From the NCBI RefSeq assembly GCF_050789285.1, contig NZ_JBOUVX010000002.1, positions 1,054,001 through 1,118,000 of the forward strand: DNA of 64,000 nucleotides. The letters run 5' to 3'. Each line of letters begins with the position of its first letter. Position 1 is the first letter of the stretch. Positions 1 to 8,666 of this stretch are shown one piece after another. The position numbers and the translations under genes were made by a program. A model generated the notes under the pieces. The model had not been told where the DNA came from. It made no database searches and saw nothing but the letters and a program-made list of their open reading frames with translations. The DNA is from CAVPWP01 sp050789285. Lineage in GTDB: Bacteria; Pseudomonadota; Alphaproteobacteria; Rhodobacterales; Rhodobacteraceae.

Positions 1-119
1 GATGTTGTAGCAAAGGGCGAAAAAAACTCAAACGCAAGCCGGTGCTGGCGTTGAACTGCGGCGGCGGCTGAGGCAAAACTGTCGCGCTGGGCGGGCGAAG
101 AACAACGGAAGGGGCAGGC

Positions 120-797
120 GTGATCGAGCTGACAGGCGTCGGGATGAGCTATGGCGGCGACCCGCTTCTGTCCGAGGTGACCCTTTCGCTGAAGCCCGGG
201 TCGTTCCATTTCCTCACCGGGCCGTCGGGGGCGGGCAAGACCACCTTTCTCAAGCTTTGCTACCTTGAACTCATGCCGACCTCCGGCAAGGTGCAGGTCT
301 TCGGGAAAGACGCCGCGACGATGGATCGCGACGCGATCGCGCGCACGCGCCAGCGCATCGGCATCGTCCACCAGGATTGCCGCTTTCTTGACCATCTGAC
401 GATCGCGCGGAACATCGCCCTGCCGCTCGTTGTGGCGGGCCGTGACGAAGAGGCCGAAGAGGGCAACCTCAGGGAACTTCTGTCCTGGGTCGGTCTGACC
501 GGTCAAGCCGACGCCTTGCCGCCGCAGCTTTCGGGCGGCGAGCGTCAGCGCGCTGCCCTTGCGCGGGCGGTGATCATGTCGCCCGACGTGATCCTTGCCG
601 ATGAACCCACGGGCAACGTCGACTGGGAGATGTCGATGCGGCTTCTGTCGCTTCTGGTGGAACTCAACCGCATGGGAAAGACGGTTGTCGTCGCGACCCA
701 TGACATGAACCTGATCCGTCAGGCCAAGTCGCAGGTCTCGGTGCGCGTGCTGAGGATCCGTGACCGGCAGGTGCAGCTCGCGGGGGCCGACCTGTGA
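120..797 (+). CDS. ftsE: Cell division ATP-binding protein FtsE
   Basis: Cytoplasmic ATPase of the FtsEX complex, which couples divisome state to periplasmic peptidoglycan hydrolysis. The 225-residue length fits FtsE. A Walker A motif GPSGAGKT lies at residues 34-41, an ABC signature LSGGERQR near 137 and a Walker B followed by DEPTGN. The start is GTG, preceded by a GGAAGGGG ribosome-binding site. The stop overlaps the GTG start of ftsX by 4 bases, so the two are probably translationally coupled. The pairing with an FtsX-type permease is what separates this from LolD or MacB ATPases. Confidence 0.95.
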   Translation: MIELTGVGMSYGGDPLLSEVTLSLKPGSFHFLTGPSGAGKTTFLKLCYLELMPTSGKVQVFGKDAATMDRDAIARTRQRIGIVHQDCRFLDHLTIARNIALPLVVAGRDEEAEEGNLRELLSWVGLTGQADALPPQLSGGERQRAALARAVIMSPDVILADEPTGNVDWEMSMRLLSLLVELNRMGKTVVVATHDMNLIRQAKSQVSVRVLRIRDRQVQLAGADL

Positions 798-1696
798 GCG
801 CGGCCGACCGCCTGCGCGCCCTTGTCGCGGGGGATGCGCGCAGCGACAGCGTCGTGCCGCCCACGGGGTTCACCGCCTGGCTCACGGTCTTTACCTCGGG
901 CGCGATGGCGCTGCTGGCGGTTTTCGCGCTGGCCCTGTCCTTCGCCACGGGCCGGCTGGCGGACCGCTGGGAAGGCGAACTGGCGCAAAGCGCCACGATC
1001 CGCATCTCGGCCCCGGCGGGTCAGGTCGCGGCCCAGACCGAGGCCGCGCTGCGCGTGCTTGAACAGACGCCCGGCGTCCGATCCGCACGGGCGCTGACCG
1101 CCGACGAGCAGGCGGCGCTTCTTGCGCCCTGGTTCGGACCCGGCATTCAGCTGTCTGACCTTCCGGTACCGCAACTGATCGAGCTGCGCGAGACAGCCGA
1201 GGGCTTCGACCCGCAGGGCCTGCGCCTGCGCCTGTCGGCCGAGGTGCCGGGCGCCGTGCTTGACGACCATTCGCGCTGGCGTCGGCCGCTGGTCGAGGCG
1301 GCCGAGCGGCTGCGCACGCTGGGGTATCTGTCGATCGGATTGATCACGGCGGCGACGGCCGCGATGATCACCCTTGCGGCGGGCGCGTCGCTGTCGGCCA
1401 ACGCCCAGGTCATCGGTGTCTTGCGGCTGATCGGCGCGCGCGACGTCTTCATCGCCCGCGCCTTCGTGCGCCGCTTCACGTTGCGCGCGGCGCTTGGTGC
1501 CTTGATCGGCACCGCCTTCGCCATGGCCGCCATCGCCGTTCTGCCGGCCCCCGCGCCCGAGGCGAGCTTTCTGACCGGGCTGGGCTTTCAGGGGGCCGAA
1601 TGGCTCTGGCCGCTTCTGGTGCCGCCGCTTGCCGCGGCCGTCGCCTTCCTTGCCACCCGCACCGCCGCCCTTCGGCGGCTGCGCGACACCACCTGA
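794..1696 (+). CDS. ftsX: Cell division permease-like protein FtsX
   Basis: Inner-membrane partner of FtsE. The 300-residue protein has the FtsX plan: a first membrane segment at about 29-47, a periplasmic domain to about 165, then three further hydrophobic segments (about 176-200, 220-250 and 265-290). FtsX proteins do not transport; they relay ATP hydrolysis by FtsE to extracytoplasmic hydrolase activators. The GTG start overlaps the ftsE stop. The gene is followed after 15 bases by plsC, suggesting one transcript linking division and phospholipid synthesis. Confidence 0.93.
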   Translation: MSAADRLRALVAGDARSDSVVPPTGFTAWLTVFTSGAMALLAVFALALSFATGRLADRWEGELAQSATIRISAPAGQVAAQTEAALRVLEQTPGVRSARALTADEQAALLAPWFGPGIQLSDLPVPQLIELRETAEGFDPQGLRLRLSAEVPGAVLDDHSRWRRPLVEAAERLRTLGYLSIGLITAATAAMITLAAGASLSANAQVIGVLRLIGARDVFIARAFVRRFTLRAALGALIGTAFAMAAIAVLPAPAPEASFLTGLGFQGAEWLWPLLVPPLAAAVAFLATRTAALRRLRDTT

Positions 1697-1711
1697 GGGA
1701 AGGCGCGCACG

Positions 1712-2449
1712 ATGCAGTGGATCCGGTCGCTGGTCTTCAACATCTCGATGTATGTGGCGATGCTGATCCTCGCGATCGTCTTCTTTCCCTTCGCGCTGTT
1801 CAGCCGCAACGCGGCGTTCCTGGCCTGCCACACCTATTGCCGCTATGTGATCTGGACGGCGCGCTGGATGGTGGGGCTTCGCTCCGAGGTGCGCGGCACG
1901 CCCCCCACGGGCGAGGTCATGGTCGCCGCCAAGCACCAGTCCTTCCTCGACATCCTTCTGATCTTCCACGCGATCCCGCGCGGCAAGTTCATCATGAAGC
2001 GCGAGCTTCTCTTTGCGCCGCTCATTGGTCAGTACGCCTGGCGGATCGGCTGCGTGCCCGTCGATCGCGGGCGGCGCGGCCAGGCCATTGCCAAGATGCT
2101 GAGCGATGTCGCGGCGGGACTGCAAAGCCCGGGGCAACTGGTGATCTATCCCCAGGGCACCCGCGTGCCGCCGGGCGAGGCGCGGCCCTACAAGATCGGG
2201 ACCGCCCTGCTTTACCAGGAGCTGGGCCAGCCCTGCGTGCCGGTCGCCACCAATGTCGGCGTGTTCTGGCCGAAGCGCGCGATCCTGCGAAAGCCCGGCC
2301 TTGCGGTCGTCGAGTTCCTCGACCCGATCGCACCGGGGCTGCGCAAGGACCAGTTCATGGACCGCATGTCCGGGGCGATCGAACGCCGGTCGAACGCGCT
2401 GATGGCCGAAGCGGGATTCACGGACGAGGTGCGCGATGGAGTGGATTGA
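1712..2449 (+). CDS. plsC: 1-acyl-sn-glycerol-3-phosphate acyltransferase
   Basis: Adds the second acyl chain to lysophosphatidic acid, giving phosphatidic acid at the inner membrane. The 245-residue protein carries the acyltransferase HX4D motif in KHQSFLD and the glycerophosphate-binding motif as YPQGTR, a variant of the usual EGTRS. The N-terminus is hydrophobic, fitting a membrane anchor. The last 14 bases overlap the start of the next gene, so the two are probably co-translated with ftsEX upstream. Confidence 0.9.
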   Translation: MQWIRSLVFNISMYVAMLILAIVFFPFALFSRNAAFLACHTYCRYVIWTARWMVGLRSEVRGTPPTGEVMVAAKHQSFLDILLIFHAIPRGKFIMKRELLFAPLIGQYAWRIGCVPVDRGRRGQAIAKMLSDVAAGLQSPGQLVIYPQGTRVPPGEARPYKIGTALLYQELGQPCVPVATNVGVFWPKRAILRKPGLAVVEFLDPIAPGLRKDQFMDRMSGAIERRSNALMAEAGFTDEVRDGVD

Positions 2450-3041
2450 GACGCCCGAGGGACTTGCCGCGCTCTACGGCGCGCCGAAACCCACGTCGCT
2501 TGGCAAGGTCGTCCCGGTCCTTACCCCCGCTTATCGCCGCTGGATCGAGGCCTCGCGCTTCGCGGTCCTGTCGACCATCGGCCCCGAAGGCACCGACGCA
2601 AGCCCACGCGGCTACGACGGCCCCGTCGTGCGGGTGGACGACCCCCGGACGCTGGTCCTGCCGGACTGGCGCGGCAACGACCGGATCGATTCGCTGCGCA
2701 ACATCGTGGCGGATGGCCGGGTGTCGCTCATGTTCTTCGTGCCCGGGTCCACGAACGTCGTTCGGGTGAACGGCACCGCGCGCGTGACCGCGGACGCCGG
2801 GCTGCTTGCCAGTTTCGGGCGGGGCGGCGCGCTGCCGCGCAGCGCCGTCGTGGTCCGCGTGGCAGAGGTCTATTTCCAGTGCGCCCGGGCGATCCTTCGG
2901 GCCGGCCTGTGGTCGGGCCGCGACGACAGTCCGGGCCTTCCCACGGCGGGCGATTTCCTGCGCGAGGCGACGGACGGCGGCATCGACGGTGCGGCCTACG
3001 ATGCCGAATGGGCTGCCCGGGCTGCCGCGTCGATGTGGTAG
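2436..3041 (+). CDS. PPOX-class FMN-dependent flavoprotein
   Basis: A 201-residue protein of the pyridoxamine 5'-phosphate oxidase-like split-barrel fold. It shows the family pattern of an RFAVLSTIGPEG strand, a DWRGNDRIDSLRNI loop and a VSLMFFVPG strand, which form the FMN site in homologues. Many proteins of this subgroup have no known substrate; true PNPOx activity is not implied because the PNPOx C-terminal signature is absent. It overlaps plsC by 14 bases and closes the ftsE-ftsX-plsC gene string. It faces the CIA30 gene tail to tail with only 6 bases between stops. Confidence 0.8.
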   Translation: MEWIETPEGLAALYGAPKPTSLGKVVPVLTPAYRRWIEASRFAVLSTIGPEGTDASPRGYDGPVVRVDDPRTLVLPDWRGNDRIDSLRNIVADGRVSLMFFVPGSTNVVRVNGTARVTADAGLLASFGRGGALPRSAVVVRVAEVYFQCARAILRAGLWSGRDDSPGLPTAGDFLREATDGGIDGAAYDAEWAARAAASMW

Positions 3042-3047
3042 ATTGGA

Positions 3048-3617
3048 TCAGGGCGCGCCGGACACCGGCCCCAGCGCGGCGACGGACAGGTCGGCCACAT
3101 GGTCGCGCCCATAGGCCACCACCGCCACCGATCGTACCAGATCGGGCGAGATGGCAAGGGGCATCATTCGCCCGGACGGCTGGAAATCGGCAATCGGGAT
3201 CGTCACCTCGGCCCAGTCCGGCCCGGTCTCGAACCCGGCCTGGTAGTATTGCCAGGGCAGGGGCGTCAGGAACGTTCGGAGATGGACGAAGTAGCGCTCG
3301 CCATTGCCGCGGACCCTCAGCCGCAGCCCGGTCGTGCCCTCCGGCAGCCCCTGGTCGACGTAGGTCCGCGCCTGGATGAAACCGCCGCGGTTCGCGGTCG
3401 AGACGGTGCCTGTCAGTCTCAGGATGCCGTCTTCGGTCGAGGCGCGTCCTTCCGAGACGCCGCCCATCACGGTGTCGCCCAGATAGATCCAGTCGACATC
3501 GCCCGCCGGGGTCATGACGTCAACCTCCATGGCATGGGCCCTTCGCACAGACAGCCCCAGGGGCGCGACTGCCAGCGCGCCAATCCCCGCAAGGATGGCC
3601 CGCCGTCCGGTCGTCAC
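3048..3617 (-). CDS. CIA30 family protein with N-terminal export signal
   Basis: A 189-residue protein of the CIA30 family (complex I intermediate-associated protein 30 in mitochondria; a beta-sandwich resembling carbohydrate-binding modules). Family features are the DTVMGGVSEG loop near residues 48-57 and the FHxxL-like strand pattern afterwards. The start region MTTGRRAILAGIGALAV looks like a twin-arginine or Sec signal peptide, so the protein is probably periplasmic. The GTG start overlaps the TGA of accA, indicating an accA-CIA30 operon. The bacterial function is unknown. Confidence 0.78.
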   Translation of the reverse strand: MTTGRRAILAGIGALAVAPLGLSVRRAHAMEVDVMTPAGDVDWIYLGDTVMGGVSEGRASTEDGILRLTGTVSTANRGGFIQARTYVDQGLPEGTTGLRLRVRGNGERYFVHLRTFLTPLPWQYYQAGFETGPDWAEVTIPIADFQPSGRMMPLAISPDLVRSVAVVAYGRDHVADLSVAALGPVSGAP

Positions 3618-4576
3618 GCTGCAAGTCCCTTGGCGCCCATCTGAAGGTACTTCGCGCGGCGGTCGCGGACCAGCTTTTCCCGGCTCTTGCCGTCAAGGCC
3701 TGCGACCATCTCCTCGAGGGCCTTGCCGACGCTCTGGATCGTGGCCTTCGGGTCGCGCTGGGCGCCGCCGAGGGGTTCGGTGATGATGCGGTCGATCACG
3801 CCAAGCTGGCGCAGGTCCTGCGCCGTCAGGCGCAGCGCTTCGGCCGCCTCGCGCATCTTTTCGGCATCCTTCCACAGGATCGATGCGCAGCCTTCCGGCG
3901 AGATCACCGAATAGACCGAATGTTCAAGCATCGCGACACGGTCGGCCGTGGCGAAGGCGACCGCCCCGCCCGAACCGCCTTCGCCGATGATGACCGAAAC
4001 CAGAGGCACGCCGATCGTCAGGCACTTTTCGGTCGAGCGCGCGATGGCCTCGGACTGGCCGCGCTCTTCCGCGCCCTTGCCGGGATAGGCCCCGGGCGTA
4101 TCGACCAGCGTAACCACCGGAAGTCCGAAGCGGTCGGCCATGTCCATCAGCCGGATCGCCTTGCGATAGCCCTCGGGGCGCGCCATGCCGAAGTTCCGTT
4201 CGATCCGGCTGTTGGTGTCGTTGCCCTTTTCGTGGCCGATGACCATCACAGGGCGGTCGTTCAGCCGGGCGAGCCCGCCCATCACCGCGTGGTCGTCGGC
4301 GAAGTTGCGGTCGCCGGCCAGGGGCGTGAACTCGGTAAACAGCGCGTCGATGTAATCCTTGCAGTGCGGCCGGTCGGGGTGGCGCGCGACCTGCGTCTTC
4401 CGCCAGGGCGAGAGATCCTTGTAAAGGTCGCGGAGCATCGTCGCGGCCTTCTTGTCGAGGGCAGCGGCCTCCTTCTCGACGTCCATCTTCTCGTTGGCGC
4501 GCGCCATCGCGCGCAGCTCTTCCGCCTTGCCTTCGATTTCGGCCAGCGGTTTTTCGAATTCGAGGTAGGTCTTCAT
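3614..4576 (-). CDS. accA: Acetyl-CoA carboxylase carboxyltransferase subunit alpha
   Basis: Alpha half of the carboxyltransferase that moves carboxyl from carboxybiotin to acetyl-CoA, the first committed step of fatty acid synthesis. The 320-residue length is typical. The sequence shows the family blocks FARGYRKAIRLM-like (as ARPEGYRKAIRLMDMA), VTLVDTPGAYPG and GEGGSGGAVAFATADR followed by the SPEGCASILWKD segment. The beta subunit accD is not in the window, as usual in this group. The gene is divergent from aqpZ and overlaps the downstream CIA30 gene by 4 bases. Confidence 0.97.
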   Translation of the reverse strand: MKTYLEFEKPLAEIEGKAEELRAMARANEKMDVEKEAAALDKKAATMLRDLYKDLSPWRKTQVARHPDRPHCKDYIDALFTEFTPLAGDRNFADDHAVMGGLARLNDRPVMVIGHEKGNDTNSRIERNFGMARPEGYRKAIRLMDMADRFGLPVVTLVDTPGAYPGKGAEERGQSEAIARSTEKCLTIGVPLVSVIIGEGGSGGAVAFATADRVAMLEHSVYSVISPEGCASILWKDAEKMREAAEALRLTAQDLRQLGVIDRIITEPLGGAQRDPKATIQSVGKALEEMVAGLDGKSREKLVRDRRAKYLQMGAKGLAA

Positions 4577-4750
4577 GCCCGGTTCCGTCTGACTGTCCCG
4601 CGTGTGCGTCCGCTGGTGCCCTCGTATATGACCCTGCCGCGACCGAGTTGCAATGTCGCCGGAAATTCACGGTAACCCTTGCATTTGATGCGGTCGGCGC
4701 CGGATCGCGTGCGCTAGACTGCCCCCGCGTCACATTAGCAGGAGTCCACC

Positions 4751-5440
4751 GTGACAAAGAAACTTCTGGCAGAATTCATCGGCACCTTCTGGCTGGTGCT
4801 GGGAGGTTGCGGCAGCGCCGTTCTTGCCGCCGGCGTCCCCGACGTGGGCATCGGCTGGCTGGGCGTCAGCCTTGCCTTCGGCCTGACCGTGCTGACCATG
4901 GCCTATGCCGTGGGCGGCATCTCGGGCGGGCACTTCAACCCCGCCGTTTCGCTTGGGCTGATGATCGCCGGGCGGTTCGAGGCGAAAGACCTTCTGCCCT
5001 ACTGGGCGGCGCAGGTCGCGGGCGCCATCGCCGCGGCGGTCGTGCTTTTCGTGATCGTTTCGGGACAGGCGGGGTTCGCGGGCGTGGGCGGTTTCGCCTC
5101 GAACGGTTTTGGCGAAGCCTCGCCGATGGGCTACGGCCTGACCTCGGCCTTCGTGACCGAGGTCGTGATGACCGCGGCCTTCCTCGTCATCATTCTGGGC
5201 GCCACGTCGAAACTGGCGCCGGCGGGCTTCGCGCCGATCGCGATCGGGCTGGGCCTGACGCTGATCCACCTGATTTCGATCCCGGTGACCAACACCTCGG
5301 TCAACCCGGCGCGGTCCACGGGCGTGGCGCTTTTCGCCGACGGGCCGGCGCTGGCGCAACTCTGGCTCTTCTGGGTGGCGCCCCTGATCGGCGCGGCGGT
5401 CGGCGCGGTGATCTGGAAGGCGATGACCACCAGCGATTGA
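4751..5440 (+). CDS. aqpZ: Aquaporin Z
   Basis: Inner-membrane water channel, 229 residues with six membrane spans and two half-helices. Both NPA motifs are present, in GGHFNPAVS and NTSVNPARS. The narrow-filter residues of water-selective AqpZ can be seen (His in LIHLISIPV, Thr in VTNTS and Arg just after the second NPA), favouring water over glycerol. The GTG start has a good ribosome-binding site, AGGAG, about 7 bases upstream. It is divergent from accA with a 174-base shared regulatory gap, and converges on mcl1. Confidence 0.95.
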   Translation: MTKKLLAEFIGTFWLVLGGCGSAVLAAGVPDVGIGWLGVSLAFGLTVLTMAYAVGGISGGHFNPAVSLGLMIAGRFEAKDLLPYWAAQVAGAIAAAVVLFVIVSGQAGFAGVGGFASNGFGEASPMGYGLTSAFVTEVVMTAAFLVIILGATSKLAPAGFAPIAIGLGLTLIHLISIPVTNTSVNPARSTGVALFADGPALAQLWLFWVAPLIGAAVGAVIWKAMTTSD

Positions 5441-5451
5441 CCGTTCCCGCG

Positions 5452-6408
5452 TCAGGCCAGGATCATCTCGGCCTGACGCACGATAACCTCGGCCTGCCGG
5501 ATCGAGGCAAGGTCGACAAGGCGGCCCTTGTAGACCGCTGCCCCCTGTCCCGTGCGCTTGGCCTCGTCCATCGCGGCCAGGATCTCGCGCGCCTCGGCCA
5601 CCGCCGCCTCGGACGGGGTGAAGATCTCGTTGGCAAGCGCCACCTGCTTGGGGTGGATCGCCCATTTGCCGACCATGCCAAGCGTGGCCGAGCGCAGCGC
5701 CTGCGCGCGAAAGCCCGCGTCGTCCGAAAAGTCGCCGAAGGGGCCGTCGACCGGCAACACCCCGTGGGTGCGGCAGGCGGCGACGATGGCCGCCTGCGCC
5801 CAATGCCAGGGGTCGGCCCAGTACTTCTGGCCGGCGTGGTGCATGTAGTAGTTTTCCTGCGTGCCGCCGATGCCGGTGGTCTGCATCCCCATCGACGCCG
5901 CGAAATCCGCGGCCCCAAGGCTCATCGCCTGCAGACGCGGGGACGAGGCCGCGATCTCTTCGACATGGGCGATGCCGGCCGCGGTTTCGATGATGACTTC
6001 CAGGCCGATCCGTTTCCCACGCCCCTTCGACGCCTCGACCGCCGAGACGACGGCGTCGACGGCATAGACGTCCGCGGCGCAGCCGACCTTGGGGATCATG
6101 ATCTGGTCAAGCCGGTCCGAGGCGTTCTCGAGAAGGTCGACGACGTCGCGCACCCAGTAGGGCGTATCGAGGCCGTTGATCCGCACGCTGAGGTGCTTCC
6201 TGCCCCAGTCGATGTCGCCGATCGCGGCGATCACGTTCTTTCGCGCCTCGGTCTTGTCGTCGGGGGCGACCGAATCCTCAAGGTCGAGGTTGATTACGTC
6301 CGCCGCGCTGGCCGCCATCTTTTCGAAGATCGCGGGCCGCGAGCCGGGACCGAAAAGCTGGCAGCGGTTCGGTCGGGCGACGGGGCTGGGCTGGACGCGG
6401 AAACTCAT
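5452..6408 (-). CDS. mcl1: L-malyl-CoA/beta-methylmalyl-CoA lyase
   Basis: Citrate-lyase-beta-like C-C lyase that cleaves beta-methylmalyl-CoA to glyoxylate and propionyl-CoA and L-malyl-CoA to glyoxylate and acetyl-CoA in the ethylmalonyl-CoA pathway of acetate assimilation. The 318-residue length and the start SFRVQPSPVARPNRCQLFGPGSRP match the Rhodobacter Mcl1 type. Catalytic-site blocks visible are NLDLEDSVAPDDK (acidic metal-binding site), SVRINGLDT and EVIIETAAGI. The ribosome-binding site is CGGAG. An 8-base inverted repeat lies 24-49 bases upstream of the start and could be its operator. Confidence 0.94.
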   Translation of the reverse strand: MSFRVQPSPVARPNRCQLFGPGSRPAIFEKMAASAADVINLDLEDSVAPDDKTEARKNVIAAIGDIDWGRKHLSVRINGLDTPYWVRDVVDLLENASDRLDQIMIPKVGCAADVYAVDAVVSAVEASKGRGKRIGLEVIIETAAGIAHVEEIAASSPRLQAMSLGAADFAASMGMQTTGIGGTQENYYMHHAGQKYWADPWHWAQAAIVAACRTHGVLPVDGPFGDFSDDAGFRAQALRSATLGMVGKWAIHPKQVALANEIFTPSEAAVAEAREILAAMDEAKRTGQGAAVYKGRLVDLASIRQAEVIVRQAEMILA

Positions 6409-6431
6409 GGCGGCTCCGAAAGGATATTTCG

Positions 6432-6457
6432 TTTTCTAGCCCGTCCCGACTAGAAAA
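6432..6457. promoter_or_regulatory. Inverted repeat upstream of mcl1, candidate operator
   Basis: A perfect 8-base inverted repeat TTTTCTAG / CTAGAAAA separated by 10 bases, in the 247-base divergent gap between mcl1 and dgcN. The outer edge lies 24 bases before the mcl1 start, a position suited to a repressor or activator acting on mcl1. Two GGATATTTCG copies flank it (about 6422 and 6476). The bound protein is unknown. Confidence 0.45.
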
Positions 6458-6590
6458 TTGCTGCGCCGCATGCAAGGATATTTCGCGACCGCAGCGTGAA
6501 CCGGCACACCCCCCCGTGTCACGCGCACGAATCTTCGATCACTGCGCCTTTGCACAGGGAATTCTGCCGGATTTTTCTGGTCTGACCGCA

Positions 6591-6617
6591 GATTTCGCGA
6601 TGACATTTCCCGAAATC
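6591..6617. promoter_or_regulatory. Inverted repeat upstream of dgcN, candidate operator
   Basis: A perfect 7-base inverted repeat GATTTCG / CGAAATC with a 13-base spacer, ending 38 bases before the dgcN start codon. It could be the site of a D-glutamate-responsive regulator for the dgcN cluster, but no regulator gene lies adjacent. Confidence 0.35.
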
Positions 6618-6655
6618 CAGAGATACATCGCGCGAAACCCTTTCGGAGCACCCCG

Positions 6656-7657
6656 ATGATCGAGACCCCCTACCTTCTCTTCCTCGGCGACGCGCATGAC
6701 CAGCTTGCCGCGAAGGTTGCGCAGGGCATCAAGGACTGGCGTCCCGAGTTCGCCCTGGGCCAGCTGCGCCTGCCGGGCTGCAAGGCCGACATGCGCCTTC
6801 CCGACATGACGCTGGCCGAGGCACGCGAAGCCGGCGCGAAGACGCTGGTGATCGGCGTCGCCAACCGCGGCGGTGTGATCTCCGAGACCTGGAAGGCCGA
6901 ACTGCACACCGCGCTCGAACAGGGCTTCGACCTGGCCAGCGGGCTGCACAACCTGCTGCGCGACGAGGCCGACCTCGTCGAAACGGCCCGCCGCCACGGC
7001 CGCAAGCTTCACGACGTGCGTATCCCTTCGGTGAAGTATCCGATCGCCAATGGCGTGAGGCGCACCGGCAAGCGGTGCCTTGCCGTCGGAACCGACTGCT
7101 CTGTCGGCAAGATGTACACCGCCCTTGCCATGGACCGCGAGATGCGCGAGCGCGGGCTTAAGTCGACGTTCCGCGCCACCGGCCAGACCGGCATCCTCAT
7201 CACCGGAGACGGCGTCCCGCTTGACGCGGTAATTGCCGACTTCATGGCCGGCTCGATCGAGTATCTGACCCCCGACAACGATCCCGATCACTGGGATCTG
7301 ATCGAAGGGCAGGGCAGCCTCTTCCACCTGTCGTATTCCGGTGTGACGCTTGCCCTGATCCACGGCGGTCAGCCCGATGCGCTGATCCTGTGCCACGAAC
7401 CCACGCGCGAGCATATGCGTGGCCTTCCGGGCTTCGCCCTGCCCACCCTGGAAGAGCTTCGCGTCGCGGCGCTGTCCATGGCCCAGATCGCCAACCCGGC
7501 CTGCCAGGTGGTCGGCATCTCGATCAACACCCAGCACCTCAGCGACGAGGACGCGCTCGACTACGTCGCGGGCGTCGAGAAAAGCATGGGTCTGCCCACC
7601 GTCGATCCGTTCCGCCACGGAGCCGGCCGGCTGGTCGACGCGCTTTCCGCGATCTGA
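6656..7657 (+). CDS. dgcN: D-glutamate N-acetyltransferase DgcN (DUF1611)
   Basis: First enzyme of a D-glutamate degradation route: it acetylates D-glutamate to N-acetyl-D-glutamate. The 333-residue protein has the DUF1611 layout with an N-terminal Rossmann-like part and a P-loop-like GTDCSVGKM at residues 145-153, followed by ATGQTG and IEGQGSLFHLSYSG blocks. It lies 8 bases before dgcA, the partner racemase, and this pairing is the main support for the name, because DUF1611 proteins were long unassigned. A GGAG ribosome-binding site precedes the ATG. Confidence 0.85.
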   Translation: MIETPYLLFLGDAHDQLAAKVAQGIKDWRPEFALGQLRLPGCKADMRLPDMTLAEAREAGAKTLVIGVANRGGVISETWKAELHTALEQGFDLASGLHNLLRDEADLVETARRHGRKLHDVRIPSVKYPIANGVRRTGKRCLAVGTDCSVGKMYTALAMDREMRERGLKSTFRATGQTGILITGDGVPLDAVIADFMAGSIEYLTPDNDPDHWDLIEGQGSLFHLSYSGVTLALIHGGQPDALILCHEPTREHMRGLPGFALPTLEELRVAALSMAQIANPACQVVGISINTQHLSDEDALDYVAGVEKSMGLPTVDPFRHGAGRLVDALSAI

Positions 7658-7665
7658 GCCGCGCC

Positions 7666-8631
7666 GTGCCCGTCACCGTCACGCCCGAACGCTTTCGCCT
7701 GGCCGAGGTCTTCACCATCTCGCGCGGGTCGCGGACCGAGGCGCAGGTGCTGACCGTGCGGGTGACGCGCGACGGCGTGACGGGCTGGGGCGAATGCGTG
7801 CCCTACGCCCGCTATGGCGAAAGCCTCGAGTCGGTGACCGAGGAAATCCTGGGCCTGCCCGAGGATATCGACCGCGACGCGCTGCAGACGGCGCTGCCGC
7901 CCGGTGCGGCGCGCAACGCCGTCGACTGCGCGCTGTGGGACTGGGAGGCCAAGCGCCGCGGCCGCCGCGTCTGGGATCTTGCAGGCCTGCCCGCGCCGGG
8001 TCCTGAAATCACCGCCTTCACCCTGTCGCTCGACACGCCCGAGAACATGCGCGCGGCCGCCGCGCGCAACGCCCATCGGCCGCTTCTGAAGATCAAGCTC
8101 GGCACGGCCGACGACATGCCCCGCCTCGAGGCAGTGCGCGCGGGCGCGCCCGAGGCGACCATCATCGTCGACGCCAACGAAGGCTGGACGGCCGAGGTCT
8201 ATGCCGACCTCGCGCCGCACCTTGTGCGGATGGGCGTCGCGCTGGTCGAACAGCCGCTGCCTGCCGGGCAGGATCACCTTCTGGCCGAGATCGCGCGCCC
8301 GCTGCCGGTCTGCGCCGACGAAAGCTGCCACGACCGCGCATCGCTGCCGGACCTCGCGGGCAAGTACGACATGGTCAACATCAAGCTCGACAAGACCGGC
8401 GGCCTGACCGAGGCGCTGGCCCTGCGCGACGCCGCGCAGGCGGCGGGCTATGGCGTCATGGTGGGATGCATGGTGGGTTCGAGCCTTGCCATGGCACCCG
8501 CCGTCCTGGTCGCGCAAGGCGCCGCGTTCACCGATCTTGACGGGCCGCTTCTTCTGGCCGAAGACCGCGCCCATCCGCTGCGGTTCGACGCGGCGGGTGT
8601 GCATCCGCCCGAGCGGGCGCTCTGGGGATAG
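7666..8631 (+). CDS. dgcA: N-acetyl-D-glutamate racemase DgcA (enolase superfamily)
   Basis: Converts N-acetyl-D-glutamate to the L form, which can then enter arginine or glutamate metabolism. The 321-residue protein has the muconate-lactonizing/dipeptide-epimerase form of the enolase superfamily: acid-base lysines in K142-I-K144 and K240, and metal ligands D169, E195 and D218. The start is GTG at 7666. Sequence alone would also allow a dipeptide epimerase; the linkage to dgcN decides for DgcA. Confidence 0.82.
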   Translation: MPVTVTPERFRLAEVFTISRGSRTEAQVLTVRVTRDGVTGWGECVPYARYGESLESVTEEILGLPEDIDRDALQTALPPGAARNAVDCALWDWEAKRRGRRVWDLAGLPAPGPEITAFTLSLDTPENMRAAAARNAHRPLLKIKLGTADDMPRLEAVRAGAPEATIIVDANEGWTAEVYADLAPHLVRMGVALVEQPLPAGQDHLLAEIARPLPVCADESCHDRASLPDLAGKYDMVNIKLDKTGGLTEALALRDAAQAAGYGVMVGCMVGSSLAMAPAVLVAQGAAFTDLDGPLLLAEDRAHPLRFDAAGVHPPERALWG

Positions 8632-8666
8632 CCGCAGGGGCCGTGGCACGCGGAAGGGAGCGAACG

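Noticed and set aside
1..119. Coding region before ftsE
   Set aside because: No supported frame; it may be the promoter region of ftsE and of a divergent gene outside the window.
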